Shown: positions 38,507 through 47,334 of the stretch, in pieces
Position numbering within the stretch: the first letter of the stretch is position 1
Layout: each line of letters starts with the position of its first letter
Assembly (NCBI RefSeq): GCF_018278905.1
Contig: NZ_CP046600.1
Location: forward strand, 1,488,001-1,552,000
DNA: 64,000 bases
Origin: Mycobacterium spongiae
GTDB lineage: Bacteria > Actinomycetota > Actinomycetes > Mycobacteriales > Mycobacteriaceae
Direction of reading: 5' to 3'
Notes under the pieces: model-generated
The model's database searches: none
Seen by the model: the letters and a program-made list of their open reading frames with translations, nothing else
What the model was told of the DNA's origin: nothing
Position numbers and translations under genes: made by a program

Positions 38507-38974
38507 TACTTCACAGCACCTAACTGGCCGGATTAGGCCGTGCTACCGGCCTAAGTGAGTGAGAAGAGCCGGCGCTGGCTCCTTTTATAGTGACGATCGG
38601 TTCCACGAAATTGGCGCGCTTCGACCACGGGCCACTCGATACCTGTTGATATTCAAGGTAAGTCGGGCAGCAGTCAGTGTACAAGTGGATAACGGGTGCC
38701 GCATCGCGAAAGTTGGGAATGGGATCAGCTGGAATTGGGAAATGGAGGCTCAGAGACTTTCAATCACGGCGAATTTAAATGAGTTCTGAGCATCAGCTGT
38801 GAAATTGCGGACAAAATGGTTGAAATGCGCAACACTCCGACGCCAGGCGCCGCAGCAGCTGGAGGCCATCGGGCCGATAGCAGGACCTACAATCGGACCT
38901 ACGACGCAACGCGTTGCGCGTTCGCGATACGTTCTACCAACATGTAGTGCTCGTCGGATCTCGGAGATGGTGCG
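38507..38974. promoter_or_regulatory. Divergent region between PPE copy 3 and devR
   Basis: About 470 bp where M. tuberculosis carries Rv3134c. No frame for a universal stress protein is seen. A short direct repeat GGACCTACAATCGGACCTAC lies at about 38881-38900, 75 bp before the devR start. It does not match the DosR palindrome well. GGAGATGG at 38963-38970 is the devR ribosome-binding site. Confidence 0.5.
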
Positions 38975-39625
38975 GTGGTAAAGGTCTTCTTGGTCGACGA
39001 CCACGAGGTCGTTCGGCGCGGCCTCATCGACTTGCTCGGGGCAGATGCAGAACTCGACGTTGTCGGTGAGGCGGGATCGGTAGCGGAGGCAATGGCGAGG
39101 ATTCCCGCCGCCCGCCCCGATGTCGCGGTTCTTGACGTCCGATTGCCGGACGGCAACGGCATCGAACTGTGCCGTGATCTGTTGTCCCGCATGCCCGAGC
39201 TGCGTTGTCTGATCTTGACGTCGTACACGTCCGACGAGGCAATGCTGGACGCCATCCTCGCCGGAGCCAGTGGATATGTCGTCAAAGACATCAAGGGAAT
39301 GGAATTGGCGAACGCCGTGAAAGAGGTCGGCGCCGGGCGGTCGCTGCTCGACAATCGGGCTGCGGCGGCATTGATGGCGAAATTGCGGGGCGCCACCGAG
39401 AAGCACGACCCGTTGTCCGGCCTCACCGACCAGGAACGCACGTTGCTCGGTTTGCTCAGTGAGGGGTTGACGAACAAGCAGATCGCCAACCGGATGTTCC
39501 TGGCCGAAAAGACGGTCAAGAACTATGTGTCCCGCCTGTTGGCCAAACTGGGTATGGAACGCCGGACGCAAGCTGCGGTCTTTGCCGCGGAACTCAAGCG
39601 CTCCCAACCATCCGGCAACGAATAG
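38975..39625 (+). CDS. devR: Hypoxia/NO response regulator DevR (DosR)
   Basis: NarL-type response regulator of 216 residues, nearly identical to Rv3133c. Receiver domain: acidic pocket Asp8/Asp9, phospho-acceptor Asp54, Thr82 and Lys104. LuxR-type DNA-binding domain: residues about 150-208 with Lys179, Lys182, Asn183 and Thr198, positions known for DNA contact or dimerisation. The start is GTG at 38975. It activates dormancy genes including the neighbours tgs1 and the Rv3131 homologue. The next gene is convergent 4 bp away, so the usual downstream sensor kinase devS is absent here, as is Rv3134c upstream. Confidence 0.97.
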   Translation: MVKVFLVDDHEVVRRGLIDLLGADAELDVVGEAGSVAEAMARIPAARPDVAVLDVRLPDGNGIELCRDLLSRMPELRCLILTSYTSDEAMLDAILAGASGYVVKDIKGMELANAVKEVGAGRSLLDNRAAAALMAKLRGATEKHDPLSGLTDQERTLLGLLSEGLTNKQIANRMFLAEKTVKNYVSRLLAKLGMERRTQAAVFAAELKRSQPSGNE

Positions 39626-39629
39626 GCAC

Positions 39630-40619
39630 CTACGCGGTCGCCTCGGCGGGCCATTCGACGACCTGAGAAAGTCCGCGCCGTGGAGTCGATGGCAACGGAT
39701 CGGCATTGATCGGCGCCCAGCCCACGCGGAGCAGCATCTGCGGGTACCCGCCAGCCCCGAACACGTCGGCGCGGACCGCGTCACGCGTTTGTTGGATCTC
39801 CAGGGGTTCGGTGATCGGGCAGCAGGCCAGCCCCATCGCTGTCGCCGTGAGTAAGACGACACTGGTGGCCTCCCCGGCGCGCAAACGCGCCAGCCTGTCG
39901 TCGTTCTCGGTACCTAGTGCCAGGAGCGCGGCGCTGTCTTCGGTCGGTGCTACGCCGGACGGCTGAGCCAGACCGGGTCCAGCGAACACGCGACCGGGGA
40001 TGGGCGCAGCCGGTTCGGAGCGGGGCGCGCTACGGGCCGGAACTCCAGCCACCGAACTGTATCGCCCACTCCACGCAGTGAGCTCGCGGACGTAGTCGTC
40101 GTTGGCTGCGTGGTCCCCGACAGCCTGCGCGACAATCCTGCGCATGGCGTCGAGCGAGTCGACTTGACGCAGCATCACGCCACTGCGAGCTGCCCGGGCA
40201 GCAAGTAAGGCGATGTCGCCGCCGGCCACCGGCCAGGAACTGTAGGTCCGCCGATCGGTTCGCCGTCGCGGTATGGCCGCCGCCAACGCGATGTCGGATT
40301 GGTCGGGGATCTGTGGGGCAACCTCGACGGTGGCCAGGTGGCGCGGGTCTTCGGAATCGGGGAGCCGATGCACCTTCGCGTGCCAGCCCATCGCCGCCAG
40401 TGCGACGACACAGTGATGTAGAGCCGCACCGCAGCTGATGATCAAGTCCCGTCCATCGGGATCGGTGTTGAGCAGCTGCATTTCCGGTTCTGAGTACAAG
40501 TCAAGGCTGCTGGCCCGCACTCGCCACAGCCACGGTTGCGTGTTGTGGATCGACGGTGCCCGAATGGCCAGCGTGAGGACGGTGCTGAGGGTGTCAGTGG
40601 CCGGGAATTGGGCGTTCAT
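39630..40619 (-). CDS. Acg-type nitroreductase-fold protein, Rv3131-like
   Basis: Protein of 329 residues closely similar to Rv3131 by eye (RAPSIHNTQPWLWRV at the N-terminus, AIPRRRTDRRTYSSWPV, ATAMGLACCPITEPLEIQQT, MLLRVGWAPINADPLPSTPR). The family has a duplicated nitroreductase fold and is thought to sequester flavin. No nitroreductase activity is assured. ATG at 40619 was chosen over one 12 codons upstream because GAGG is placed 8 bp before it and it aligns with the homologue. It shares a divergent promoter and a DosR box with tgs1. Confidence 0.93.
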   Translation of the reverse strand: MNAQFPATDTLSTVLTLAIRAPSIHNTQPWLWRVRASSLDLYSEPEMQLLNTDPDGRDLIISCGAALHHCVVALAAMGWHAKVHRLPDSEDPRHLATVEVAPQIPDQSDIALAAAIPRRRTDRRTYSSWPVAGGDIALLAARAARSGVMLRQVDSLDAMRRIVAQAVGDHAANDDYVRELTAWSGRYSSVAGVPARSAPRSEPAAPIPGRVFAGPGLAQPSGVAPTEDSAALLALGTENDDRLARLRAGEATSVVLLTATAMGLACCPITEPLEIQQTRDAVRADVFGAGGYPQMLLRVGWAPINADPLPSTPRRGLSQVVEWPAEATA

Positions 40620-40710
40620 GGATGGCGCCTCTTTCCTGTCGGCAAGTTCGTGCACTCAAGCATCAGGTGATGGCAACGGCAGCGGCAGAGCCCGAAGCCC
40701 TCGGGGACGA

Positions 40711-40725
40711 GGGACTTCCGGCCCT
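40711..40725. promoter_or_regulatory. DosR box between the Rv3131 homologue and tgs1
   Basis: GGGACTTCCGGCCCT matches the published DosR core GGGACTTNNGNCCCT at every defined position. It lies 92 bp upstream of the Rv3131-like ATG and 79 bp upstream of the tgs1 ATG. A half-site GTCCCT follows at 40773-40778. Confidence 0.88.
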
Positions 40726-40803
40726 GCCGTCGCATGCGTCATCGACGGATAGTGCTACTGAGGGTTCTCGATGTCCCTAGATGTCCCGGGGAGGCCGCCA
40801 GCA

Positions 40804-42213
40804 ATGAGTCACTTGAGCACACTCGATGCGGGTTTCCTTCAGGCAGAAGACGCGGATCGGCACGTGAGTCTCGCCATCGGGGGACTGGCGGTCATTCAGG
40901 GGCCGACTCCCGACTACGACGCCGTGTTGTCGTCGCTTGCCGGACGGATTCGTGGCTGCCCTCGGTTTGGGCAGCGGTTGCTGTTGCACCCCCTCGACCT
41001 CGGTGCACCCGAATGGGTCGACGACCCAGACTTTGACCTGGGCCGGCACATACGGCGCACCGCGCTGCCGCGGCCCGGGGACGACCACGAGCTGTTCGGG
41101 CTGATCGCCGATTTGATGTCTCGGCGTTTGGACAGAGATCGACCCCTGTGGGAGATCTGGGTCATCGAAGGCCTGGCGGAGGGCAAGTGGGCGATCCTGA
41201 CGAAACTCCACCATTGCATGGCTGACGGAATCGCGGCGACCCACGTCCTCGCGGGGTTGTCCGATAGCGGCATCAGCGAGAGCTTTGCCACCGACCTCCA
41301 CCCCAGTGGACCGGAATCCGCGAGTGCGGCGCAGGGCGGAAGCGGTAGGAATCCGCTAAGCCCGGTGGTCATGATGGGCGGGCTATGGAAGGCGTCGACG
41401 GCTGCTACGGCAGGCTTCGCCCGTGTGGCCCAGGGTGCCGCCGAGATCGCCGCTGGATTGTTACGCCCGGGGACTTCGTCGTTGAACGGACCAATAGGCG
41501 ATCTGCGTCGCTACAGCGGGGCACGGGTTTCCCGCGCCGACATCGACCAAGTGTGTCGAAAGTTTGACGTCACCATCAATGACGTTGCACTTGCTGCGAT
41601 TACGGAAAGTTACCGCACGATGTTGATCCGGCGTGGTGAGCGGCCCCGCCCCGATTCCCTTCGCACCCTGGTGCCGGTTTCGGTGCGATCCACCCGTGCG
41701 TTGAGCAAGACCGATAACCGGGTGTCGTTGATGCTGCCGTACCTCCCGGTGCACCAGGCGGACCCGATTCAGCGACTGCGCATGGTGCACTCCCGGCTGA
41801 AGCAGACCAAGGCAGGCGGGCAGACTCAAGCAGGGAATCTGTTCATGTCGATCACCAACCTGATTCCCTTCCCGCTGACGGCATGGGCCTTCAGGCTCTT
41901 GATGCGGCTGCCGCAGCGCGGTGTCGTCACAGTGGCAACCAATGTGCCAGGTCCGCGCCAACCGATGGAGATCATGGGCAGGCGGGTGGTTGGTCTGTAC
42001 CCGGTGCCGCCGATCGCGATGCAATTGCGAACTGCCGTTGCGATGCTCAGCTACGCCGATGACTTCTTCTTCGGAGTCTTGGCCGACTACGACGTGGTAG
42101 CCGATGCCGACCAGCTTGCCCGGGGAATCGAAGTCGCGATCGCCCGATTGGTCGAGATCAGCAAGGGGCGCCGGAAACCGCGCCGACGCGGCGCTCTCAC
42201 TCTGGTTGTGTAG
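40804..42213 (+). CDS. tgs1: Triacylglycerol synthase (WS/DGAT family)
   Basis: Acyl-CoA:diacylglycerol acyltransferase that makes storage triacylglycerol during hypoxic dormancy, homologous to Rv3130c; 469 residues. The active-site motif HHxxxDG is at residues 136-142 (LHHCMADGIAATH). The N-terminus MSHLSTLDAGFLQAEDADRH and C-terminal TNVPGPRQPMEIMGRRVVG are family hallmarks. The start was set at ATG 40804, with GGGGAGG 9 bp upstream, over an ATG 11 codons earlier that lacks a site and is not conserved. It is controlled by the DosR box at 40711-40725. Confidence 0.95.
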   Translation: MSHLSTLDAGFLQAEDADRHVSLAIGGLAVIQGPTPDYDAVLSSLAGRIRGCPRFGQRLLLHPLDLGAPEWVDDPDFDLGRHIRRTALPRPGDDHELFGLIADLMSRRLDRDRPLWEIWVIEGLAEGKWAILTKLHHCMADGIAATHVLAGLSDSGISESFATDLHPSGPESASAAQGGSGRNPLSPVVMMGGLWKASTAATAGFARVAQGAAEIAAGLLRPGTSSLNGPIGDLRRYSGARVSRADIDQVCRKFDVTINDVALAAITESYRTMLIRRGERPRPDSLRTLVPVSVRSTRALSKTDNRVSLMLPYLPVHQADPIQRLRMVHSRLKQTKAGGQTQAGNLFMSITNLIPFPLTAWAFRLLMRLPQRGVVTVATNVPGPRQPMEIMGRRVVGLYPVPPIAMQLRTAVAMLSYADDFFFGVLADYDVVADADQLARGIEVAIARLVEISKGRRKPRRRGALTLVV

Positions 42214-42252
42214 TAGCTAATCTGGGGAAGCTCGGTGGTCCTAGGTAAAATC

Positions 42253-42681
42253 CTAGGCAAAACTCGAGAGCCGATCCGGCTCGGGACCGAACTCGAAATG
42301 GCGGCCGGTAATTTCGGTGGGCATCACCCGCACATAGTGAAGTTTGAGAGTCGGGATCCACGGTTGTAGTGGTGCCCGATCGGCTTTTTCGATCTCGGCG
42401 CTGGTCGCGAGCATGCGGCAGCGACCCTTGACGATCACACTCCAGCCCTCAGTGACGTTGTAGTGGTCGGCCTCGAACGCGACGTGGCTACTGGCCACGG
42501 CGCCGAACAATTTGGAACCTTCGGCGGTGCGAAAGAGGACAGTCCGCTCTTGGACCACGAAGTTGACCGGAAAGATCTCGGGCTGACCGGCAATGCAAGT
42601 GACAAGTCGGCCCAAAGTGACGCTGGCCAGCCGATCCCAGCTCTCGTCTTGCGACAGAATGGTGATTGGCTCATCGGTCAT
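42253..42681 (-). CDS. Pyridoxamine 5'-phosphate oxidase-fold protein, Rv3129-like
   Basis: Protein of 142 residues with a split-barrel flavin-binding fold: VTLGRLVTCIAGQPEIFPVNFVV, cut to GRLVTCIAGQPEIFPVNF, then RTAEGSKLFGAV and GWSVIVKGRCRML. Some members bind F420 or haem instead of FMN. The start was set at ATG 42681 (MTDEPITILSQDE) with AAAGG upstream, not at the longer in-frame start 37 codons earlier. A near-consensus DosR box lies about 104 bp upstream. In M. tuberculosis the homologue belongs to the DosR regulon. Confidence 0.88.
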   Translation of the reverse strand: MTDEPITILSQDESWDRLASVTLGRLVTCIAGQPEIFPVNFVVQERTVLFRTAEGSKLFGAVASSHVAFEADHYNVTEGWSVIVKGRCRMLATSAEIEKADRAPLQPWIPTLKLHYVRVMPTEITGRHFEFGPEPDRLSSFA

Positions 42682-42784
42682 GGACTTGGCCTTTCTGGAG
42701 TGCTTGTATTCGTCGGTGGGGCGGAGTTTGGCTGCGTCAAGCCGCTGGTCACTACAGGCTGTCGCAGCGCCAGCAGGCGTCGAT

Positions 42785-42799
42785 AGAGACAAAAGACCC
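42785..42799 (-). promoter_or_regulatory. Candidate DosR box for the Rv3129 homologue
   Basis: On the minus strand GGGTCTTTTGTCTCT matches the core GGGACTTNNGNCCCT at 10 of 12 defined positions. It lies 104 bp upstream of the ATG at 42681, and the intervening bases are leader-like. Confidence 0.55.
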
Positions 42800-42829
42800 T
42801 CACGTCCGGGTCCAGTTGCTCTGCGATGC

Positions 42830-43807
42830 CTAGCGGATCTCCACCACGTCGGCCAGCGGTCGCCGAGGCGTCGGAGGGGGAAGGTGTTCCATGGCGGGGG
42901 ATGTCCCTACGCGGAGCAGCACTTGCGGTTCGCCGCGGTGGCCGATGAGGCCGCGCAGGATATCTCGGCCGTCGTCCGATTCGATGAGATGGGTTAGCGT
43001 GCAGGTGGCCATGCCGGCTGTGGTGCAGTCGAGCAGGACTGTCGACAATGCTTCGCCACACCTCAGTACATCGGCCGCCGTGTCCTCGGGCGTCGACAGC
43101 ACAAGGATTTTCGACTGGTCCGCCGTGACCTCCGCGCGCCGGTTCTGGTGACCCCGTACCGGGAACTCGCGGCGCACGTCGACCCGGAGGCGCTCGGTAT
43201 CCGATGCCAGAGCGCTCGCCGGCACGCCCTCGTCCAATGTGAATGGTGAAGTCCACCATTGGATTTCGGCACAATAGGACGCGTCTTCGCGCCGAAGGGC
43301 TTCGGAGACCCGCGATGCCTCCGCCAGGAGCGGTCGTTGCTCATCGGACAAGACGTCGATGTTGAGGGCTCCATCGTCAAACGTACTGACCAGCGAGGGC
43401 GCGAATAGCTGCCAGTTGCGCGGCCGGTCGAACGGAAGTCGATCCGTTCTGCGATGCAGGATCGCGTGTGCACGGTCTCGCTCTGCCCGGGTGAGGTGAT
43501 CGGCGGGTTCGAAATCGACTACAGCTAGCTGGTCTGGTTCGTTGGGAACGGGGAACCGGGCGATGTTCGCTTGCCACCGCGCGGCCGCCATGGCGATGCG
43601 GAAGTGATCGAGTACGGCGCCACAACTGATGAGCGTTTGCCGGCCGGAACGGTCGGTGGCCGGGACCATCCGATGGCGATCGACGAACAGCCGAATGGTG
43701 ATGTCGGTGGGGCCGGGCTCGACTACCCACCGCCAGGGCTGGGAATTGTGCACAGACGGGGCCCGGCAGGCCAGCAGGACCGCCTTCTGGAGAAGATCAA
43801 TGTCCAC
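42830..43807 (-). CDS. Acg-type nitroreductase-fold protein, Rv3127-like
   Basis: Protein of 325 residues of the same family as the Rv3131 homologue (CRAPSVHNSQPWRWVV, AILHRRTDRLPFDRP, CTTAGMATCTLTHLIES, VLLRVGTSPAMEHLPPPTPR). It is probably the counterpart of Rv3127, and less likely of Rv2032 (acg). The start is GTG at 43807 with a poor ribosome-binding site, so it may be leaderless. A DosR-like box centred about 43 bp upstream would then sit at the usual distance from the transcription start. It ends 149 bp before the Rv3129-like start. Confidence 0.88.
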   Translation of the reverse strand: MDIDLLQKAVLLACRAPSVHNSQPWRWVVEPGPTDITIRLFVDRHRMVPATDRSGRQTLISCGAVLDHFRIAMAAARWQANIARFPVPNEPDQLAVVDFEPADHLTRAERDRAHAILHRRTDRLPFDRPRNWQLFAPSLVSTFDDGALNIDVLSDEQRPLLAEASRVSEALRREDASYCAEIQWWTSPFTLDEGVPASALASDTERLRVDVRREFPVRGHQNRRAEVTADQSKILVLSTPEDTAADVLRCGEALSTVLLDCTTAGMATCTLTHLIESDDGRDILRGLIGHRGEPQVLLRVGTSPAMEHLPPPTPRRPLADVVEIR

Positions 43808-43842
43808 CGGTTCAACGCTAGGACGAATCAGGTTGGGCTAGT

Positions 43843-43857
43843 AGAGCCATACGTCCT
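43843..43857 (-). promoter_or_regulatory. Candidate DosR box for the Rv3127-like gene
   Basis: On the minus strand AGGACGTATGGCTCT matches the DosR core at 9 of 12 defined positions. The centre is about 43 bp upstream of the GTG at 43807. Confidence 0.45.
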
Positions 43858-44026
43858 CTCGGCGCAAATTTCCTGCGTTACTTGAGTTTCAAGGGCTCGC
43901 GCCGGACCTCTCGCCGCTGGGCGGACGAAATGCCCCATCGGGTTTGTTGGCGGTTGCGACGAGATCGCTGCGGCTGCTGCCGAGGGCAAGGGCGCTACCT
44001 GCGCTGTGGTCTGGCATCCTGAACCG

Positions 44027-44230
44027 ATGGCAGGCAAGGAAATCGATCGGGTCCGGGCGACGAGCGCGTTCGAAGTGATCAAGCAGCATCCCGTGTTGGT
44101 GTTGTTCGCGTTGTCCCCGGTGCTGGCGTTGTTGTGTCTGGTCTGGTGGTTCGCGGGTGCCGGCTGGGCTATCGCGGCAGCCGTCGTGTTCTTCGTCGTG
44201 GGCGGAGCCCTCGTCATCCGCACACGGTGA
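44027..44230 (+). CDS. Small two-span membrane protein
   Basis: Protein of 67 residues (MAGKEIDRVRATSAFEVIKQ onward) with two close hydrophobic segments, VLVLFALSPVLALLCLVWWF and GWAIAAAVVFFVVGGALVI, and a basic end. An ATG seven codons earlier is also in frame. No ribosome-binding site stands out. It ends 10 bp before agpS and may be co-transcribed with it. No family recognised. Support rests on the clean membrane topology and spacing. Confidence 0.55.
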   Translation: MAGKEIDRVRATSAFEVIKQHPVLVLFALSPVLALLCLVWWFAGAGWAIAAAVVFFVVGGALVIRTR

Positions 44231-44240
44231 CCCGGTCAGC

Positions 44241-45830
44241 ATGCGTTCGTGGTGGGGTTGGGGTGCGGTAGAAGAGGCGTTGTCCGAGCAGGAGACGCAC
44301 GCCCTCGTGTCGCGGCTTGCTGCGCTGATGCCGGGCCATGACCTGACCGATCACCAGCCACCCGATCCCGCAGCGCTCGGATTGGCGGCTCCACGGATCA
44401 ACCCACCGACGTCGCTGGCCGCGCTTTGCTCCGCTGACCCCGTCGATCGTGCCGGTCACGCGCGTGGCAAGGCGTTTCGTGACGTCGCACGCAACTTGAC
44501 GGGTCGACTTGACCACGTGCCGGACCTGATCGCACGACCGCGCCGTGAGCAGGACGTGGTGGACCTGCTCGATTGGTGTGCGCGGGAGCAAATCCCGGTC
44601 ATCCCCTATGGCGGTGGCAGCTCGGTTGTCGGTGGTGTCGAGCCGCGCTTTGACGGGCCAGTGGTCACTGTGGACCTCACCGCGATGAGTGCGGTGCTCG
44701 AGATCGATGAGGTTAGCCGGGCTGCGCGAATCCAGGCAGGCGTCCTCGGACCGTCGGTCGAGGACCAGTTGCGTCCATCCGGTCTGACGCTGCGGCATTT
44801 TCCGCAGTCCTTCGGCTTCTCGACTCTCGGAGGGTGGCTGGCGACCCGGTCGGGCGGGCACTACGCAACGCTCTACACCCATATCGACGAATTGACGGAA
44901 TCGTTGCGGGTGGTCACTCCTGCCGGGGTGAGCGAGTCCCGGCGGCTGCCCGGCTCGGGTGCCGGGCCGTCCCCGGACCGCCTATTCCTGGGTTCGGAGG
45001 GGACGCTCGGCATCATCACCGAGGCGTGGATGCGGTTACAGCACCGTCCGCGTTGGCAAGTCACGGTGTCGATCGCGTTCGAGGACTGGCCAGCGGCAGT
45101 TGTCGCGACTCGAACGATCGCCCAAGCCGGCCTGTATCCGGCAAACTGCCGGCTGCTGGATCCTGCCGAGGCATTCCTCAATGCCGGCGCGTCGGTCGGT
45201 GGCGGGCTGCTGGTGCTGGCATTCGAATCAGCGGACCACCCGGTCGACGCGTGGCTCAACCGGGCGGTGGAGATCGCTTCCGATCACGGTGGTGTCGTGA
45301 CATCGCGGCGCGAGCGGGAGACCGAGGCCAGTGGACGGAAGGACGATGCCGCTGATCCTGCGGGAAATTGGCGCTCAGCGTTCTTGCGCATGCCGTACCA
45401 GCGGGACGCGTTGGTCCGCCGCGGCGTGATCGCCGAGACGTTCGAGACGGCGTGCACCTGGGACGGATTCGACGCGTTGCACACCGCAGTGACCGAGGCC
45501 GCCCGGGCGGCGATCGAACGGATCTGCGGAACCGGCGCAGTGACCTGTCGGTTCACCCACGTCTATCCCGATGGCCCGGCCCCCTACTACGGGATCTACG
45601 GCGGCGGGCGCTGGGGATCGCTGGACACGCAGTGGGATGAGATCAAGGCCGCTGTGTCCGATGCGATCAGCGCCACCGGGGGCACCATCACCCACCATCA
45701 TGCTGTCGGCCGCGACCACCGTCCGTGGTACGACCGCCAGCGCCCCGATGCGTTCGCGGCGGCGTTGCGCGCGGCCAAGTCCGCGCTCGACCCGGCTGGG
45801 GTCCTCAACCCCGGGGTGTTGTTGGGATAG
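44241..45830 (+). CDS. agpS: Alkyldihydroxyacetonephosphate synthase-like FAD oxidase
   Basis: FAD-linked protein of the vanillyl-alcohol-oxidase fold, 529 residues, homologue of Rv3107c. The FAD-binding part carries PVIPYGGGSSVVGGVEPRF and FGFSTLGGWLATRSGGHYAT. The C-terminal part has CRFTHVYPDGPAPYYGIYGG and ITHHHAVGRDHRPWY. In eukaryotic peroxisomes the family makes ether lipids, but mycobacteria lack those, so the true substrate is uncertain. The start is ATG at 44241 (MRSWWGWGAVEEALSEQE). The frame upstream overlaps the small membrane gene. It is convergent with fprA, 4 bp away. Confidence 0.92.
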   Translation: MRSWWGWGAVEEALSEQETHALVSRLAALMPGHDLTDHQPPDPAALGLAAPRINPPTSLAALCSADPVDRAGHARGKAFRDVARNLTGRLDHVPDLIARPRREQDVVDLLDWCAREQIPVIPYGGGSSVVGGVEPRFDGPVVTVDLTAMSAVLEIDEVSRAARIQAGVLGPSVEDQLRPSGLTLRHFPQSFGFSTLGGWLATRSGGHYATLYTHIDELTESLRVVTPAGVSESRRLPGSGAGPSPDRLFLGSEGTLGIITEAWMRLQHRPRWQVTVSIAFEDWPAAVVATRTIAQAGLYPANCRLLDPAEAFLNAGASVGGGLLVLAFESADHPVDAWLNRAVEIASDHGGVVTSRRERETEASGRKDDAADPAGNWRSAFLRMPYQRDALVRRGVIAETFETACTWDGFDALHTAVTEAARAAIERICGTGAVTCRFTHVYPDGPAPYYGIYGGGRWGSLDTQWDEIKAAVSDAISATGGTITHHHAVGRDHRPWYDRQRPDAFAAALRAAKSALDPAGVLNPGVLLG

Positions 45831-45834
45831 CTGA

Positions 45835-47220
45835 TCAGGCGTGCCCGATGCGTAGCAGCTCGGCCAGGCTCGGCAATTTGACGCGGGGACGTCCATGCGG
45901 TTCGCCGGCTGCGCGCTCAAAGCGATCGATGATCTCCCAGTGTTCGGACGTGACCAGTTTCGGCTGTCGTGTGGCCAGCCATTCGGCCAGCTTGTCGCCA
46001 TGGTCTTCAGGGAAATCCGGTCCGTCCGCTGGGGGGTTCGCCGTGGCGCGCGCAAGATCATGAAGCAGGGTGTCGACCGTGTCCTGGGAGTCCTTCTTGT
46101 TGGTTCCGATCACCCCGGTCGGTCCGCGCTTGATCCAGCCGACCACGTACTCATTGCGGCTGCCGTCGACCCGGCCGCCGGTGTTGGGGATCGTGCCGCT
46201 CCGGTCGTCGAACGGTAGCCCAGGCGTGGGCAGCCCGCGGTAGCCGACGGAGCGCACCACCAGCTGCACCGGCAGTTCCTCGCGTTCGCCGGTGTCCTTG
46301 GCTGATACCCGCCCAGTGGCGTCGGTGACCAGCTCGTTGCGGCCCAAAACGATGCTCTCGACACGTTCGTCGCCCTTGATTTCGATCGGGGATGTCATGA
46401 ACCGGAACACCATACGGCGGTGTCCGGGTCGGAGCTCGCCGCCGGCATAGCCCCGCAGCACCTTGATGTTCTGCCGGCAGGTCTTGCCCACCGCGGCCGC
46501 GTCCTCGTCGGTAATGCCCTCCATCTGCGCCGGGTCGATCACGACGTCAACCCCTTCGAGGTCGGCCAGCTCGCGCAGCTCCAGAGTGGTGAATGCGGCC
46601 TGCAGCGGTCCCCGTCGACCGAGGATCACGACCTCTTCCACACTGCACGGTCGCAGCAAGTCCAACGCGTGATCGGCGATATCGGTACCTGCCAGCACGC
46701 CTGGGTCGGTGATCAGAATGCGGGCGACGTCGAGTGCGACGTTGCCGTTGCCGATAACGACAGCGCGCGCCCCGGACAGATCGGGGGATACCTGCTCGAA
46801 GTTGGGATGCGCGTTGTACCAGCCGACGAAATCGACCGCGGCAATGCTTCCCGGCAGGTTCTCACCGGGAATGTTCAAAGCGCGATCGGACTGGGCGCCG
46901 ACGGCGTAGATCACCGCGTGGTAGCGCTCGGCGAGCTCGGCGGCCTGGACGTGGTCACCGACGATCACGTTGCCGAAGAAGCGGAAGCGGGGGTCCTCGG
47001 CGGTTCGTTCGAATTGTTTGCTGATGGACTTGATTTTGGGATGGTCGGGGGCGACGCCCGACCGCACCAACCCCCACGGAGTCGGCAACATCTCCAACAT
47101 GTCGACGGCCACGTCGATCTCGCCGGACGCGTCGGCCGCTTTGAGCAACGATGCCGCGGCGAAGAACCCTGACGGCCCGGAGCCGACGACAGCGACGTGA
47201 TAAGGGTGGTGCGAACGCAT
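45835..47220 (-). CDS. fprA: NADPH-ferredoxin/adrenodoxin reductase FprA
   Basis: Flavoprotein of 461 residues that passes electrons from NADPH to ferredoxins, feeding cytochromes P450. FAD site: HVAVVGSGPSGFFAAASLLKA. NADP site: GARAVVIGNGNVALDVARIL. The C-terminal GWIKRGPTGVIGTNKKDSQD is typical of the adrenodoxin-reductase branch. The length and sequence closely match M. tuberculosis FprA (456 residues). It is divergent from prfB with about 115 bp between starts. Confidence 0.96.
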   Translation of the reverse strand: MRSHHPYHVAVVGSGPSGFFAAASLLKAADASGEIDVAVDMLEMLPTPWGLVRSGVAPDHPKIKSISKQFERTAEDPRFRFFGNVIVGDHVQAAELAERYHAVIYAVGAQSDRALNIPGENLPGSIAAVDFVGWYNAHPNFEQVSPDLSGARAVVIGNGNVALDVARILITDPGVLAGTDIADHALDLLRPCSVEEVVILGRRGPLQAAFTTLELRELADLEGVDVVIDPAQMEGITDEDAAAVGKTCRQNIKVLRGYAGGELRPGHRRMVFRFMTSPIEIKGDERVESIVLGRNELVTDATGRVSAKDTGEREELPVQLVVRSVGYRGLPTPGLPFDDRSGTIPNTGGRVDGSRNEYVVGWIKRGPTGVIGTNKKDSQDTVDTLLHDLARATANPPADGPDFPEDHGDKLAEWLATRQPKLVTSEHWEIIDRFERAAGEPHGRPRVKLPSLAELLRIGHA

Positions 47221-47334
47221 ACTCGAGCCTTCTGTTCGTGCCCGGCTGCGCGCAAAGGGCTGTCACGTCGCAGTCGCGCGATGCACATGATGGTCTCCTG
47301 ATGCTAGACGCTGATGCCGGTAACGTTGGCGCTT

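Noticed and set aside
40761..40778. Second DosR box overlapping the first in-frame ATG of tgs1
   Set aside because: Only the right half-site GTCCCT matches; the left half does not align to the consensus.
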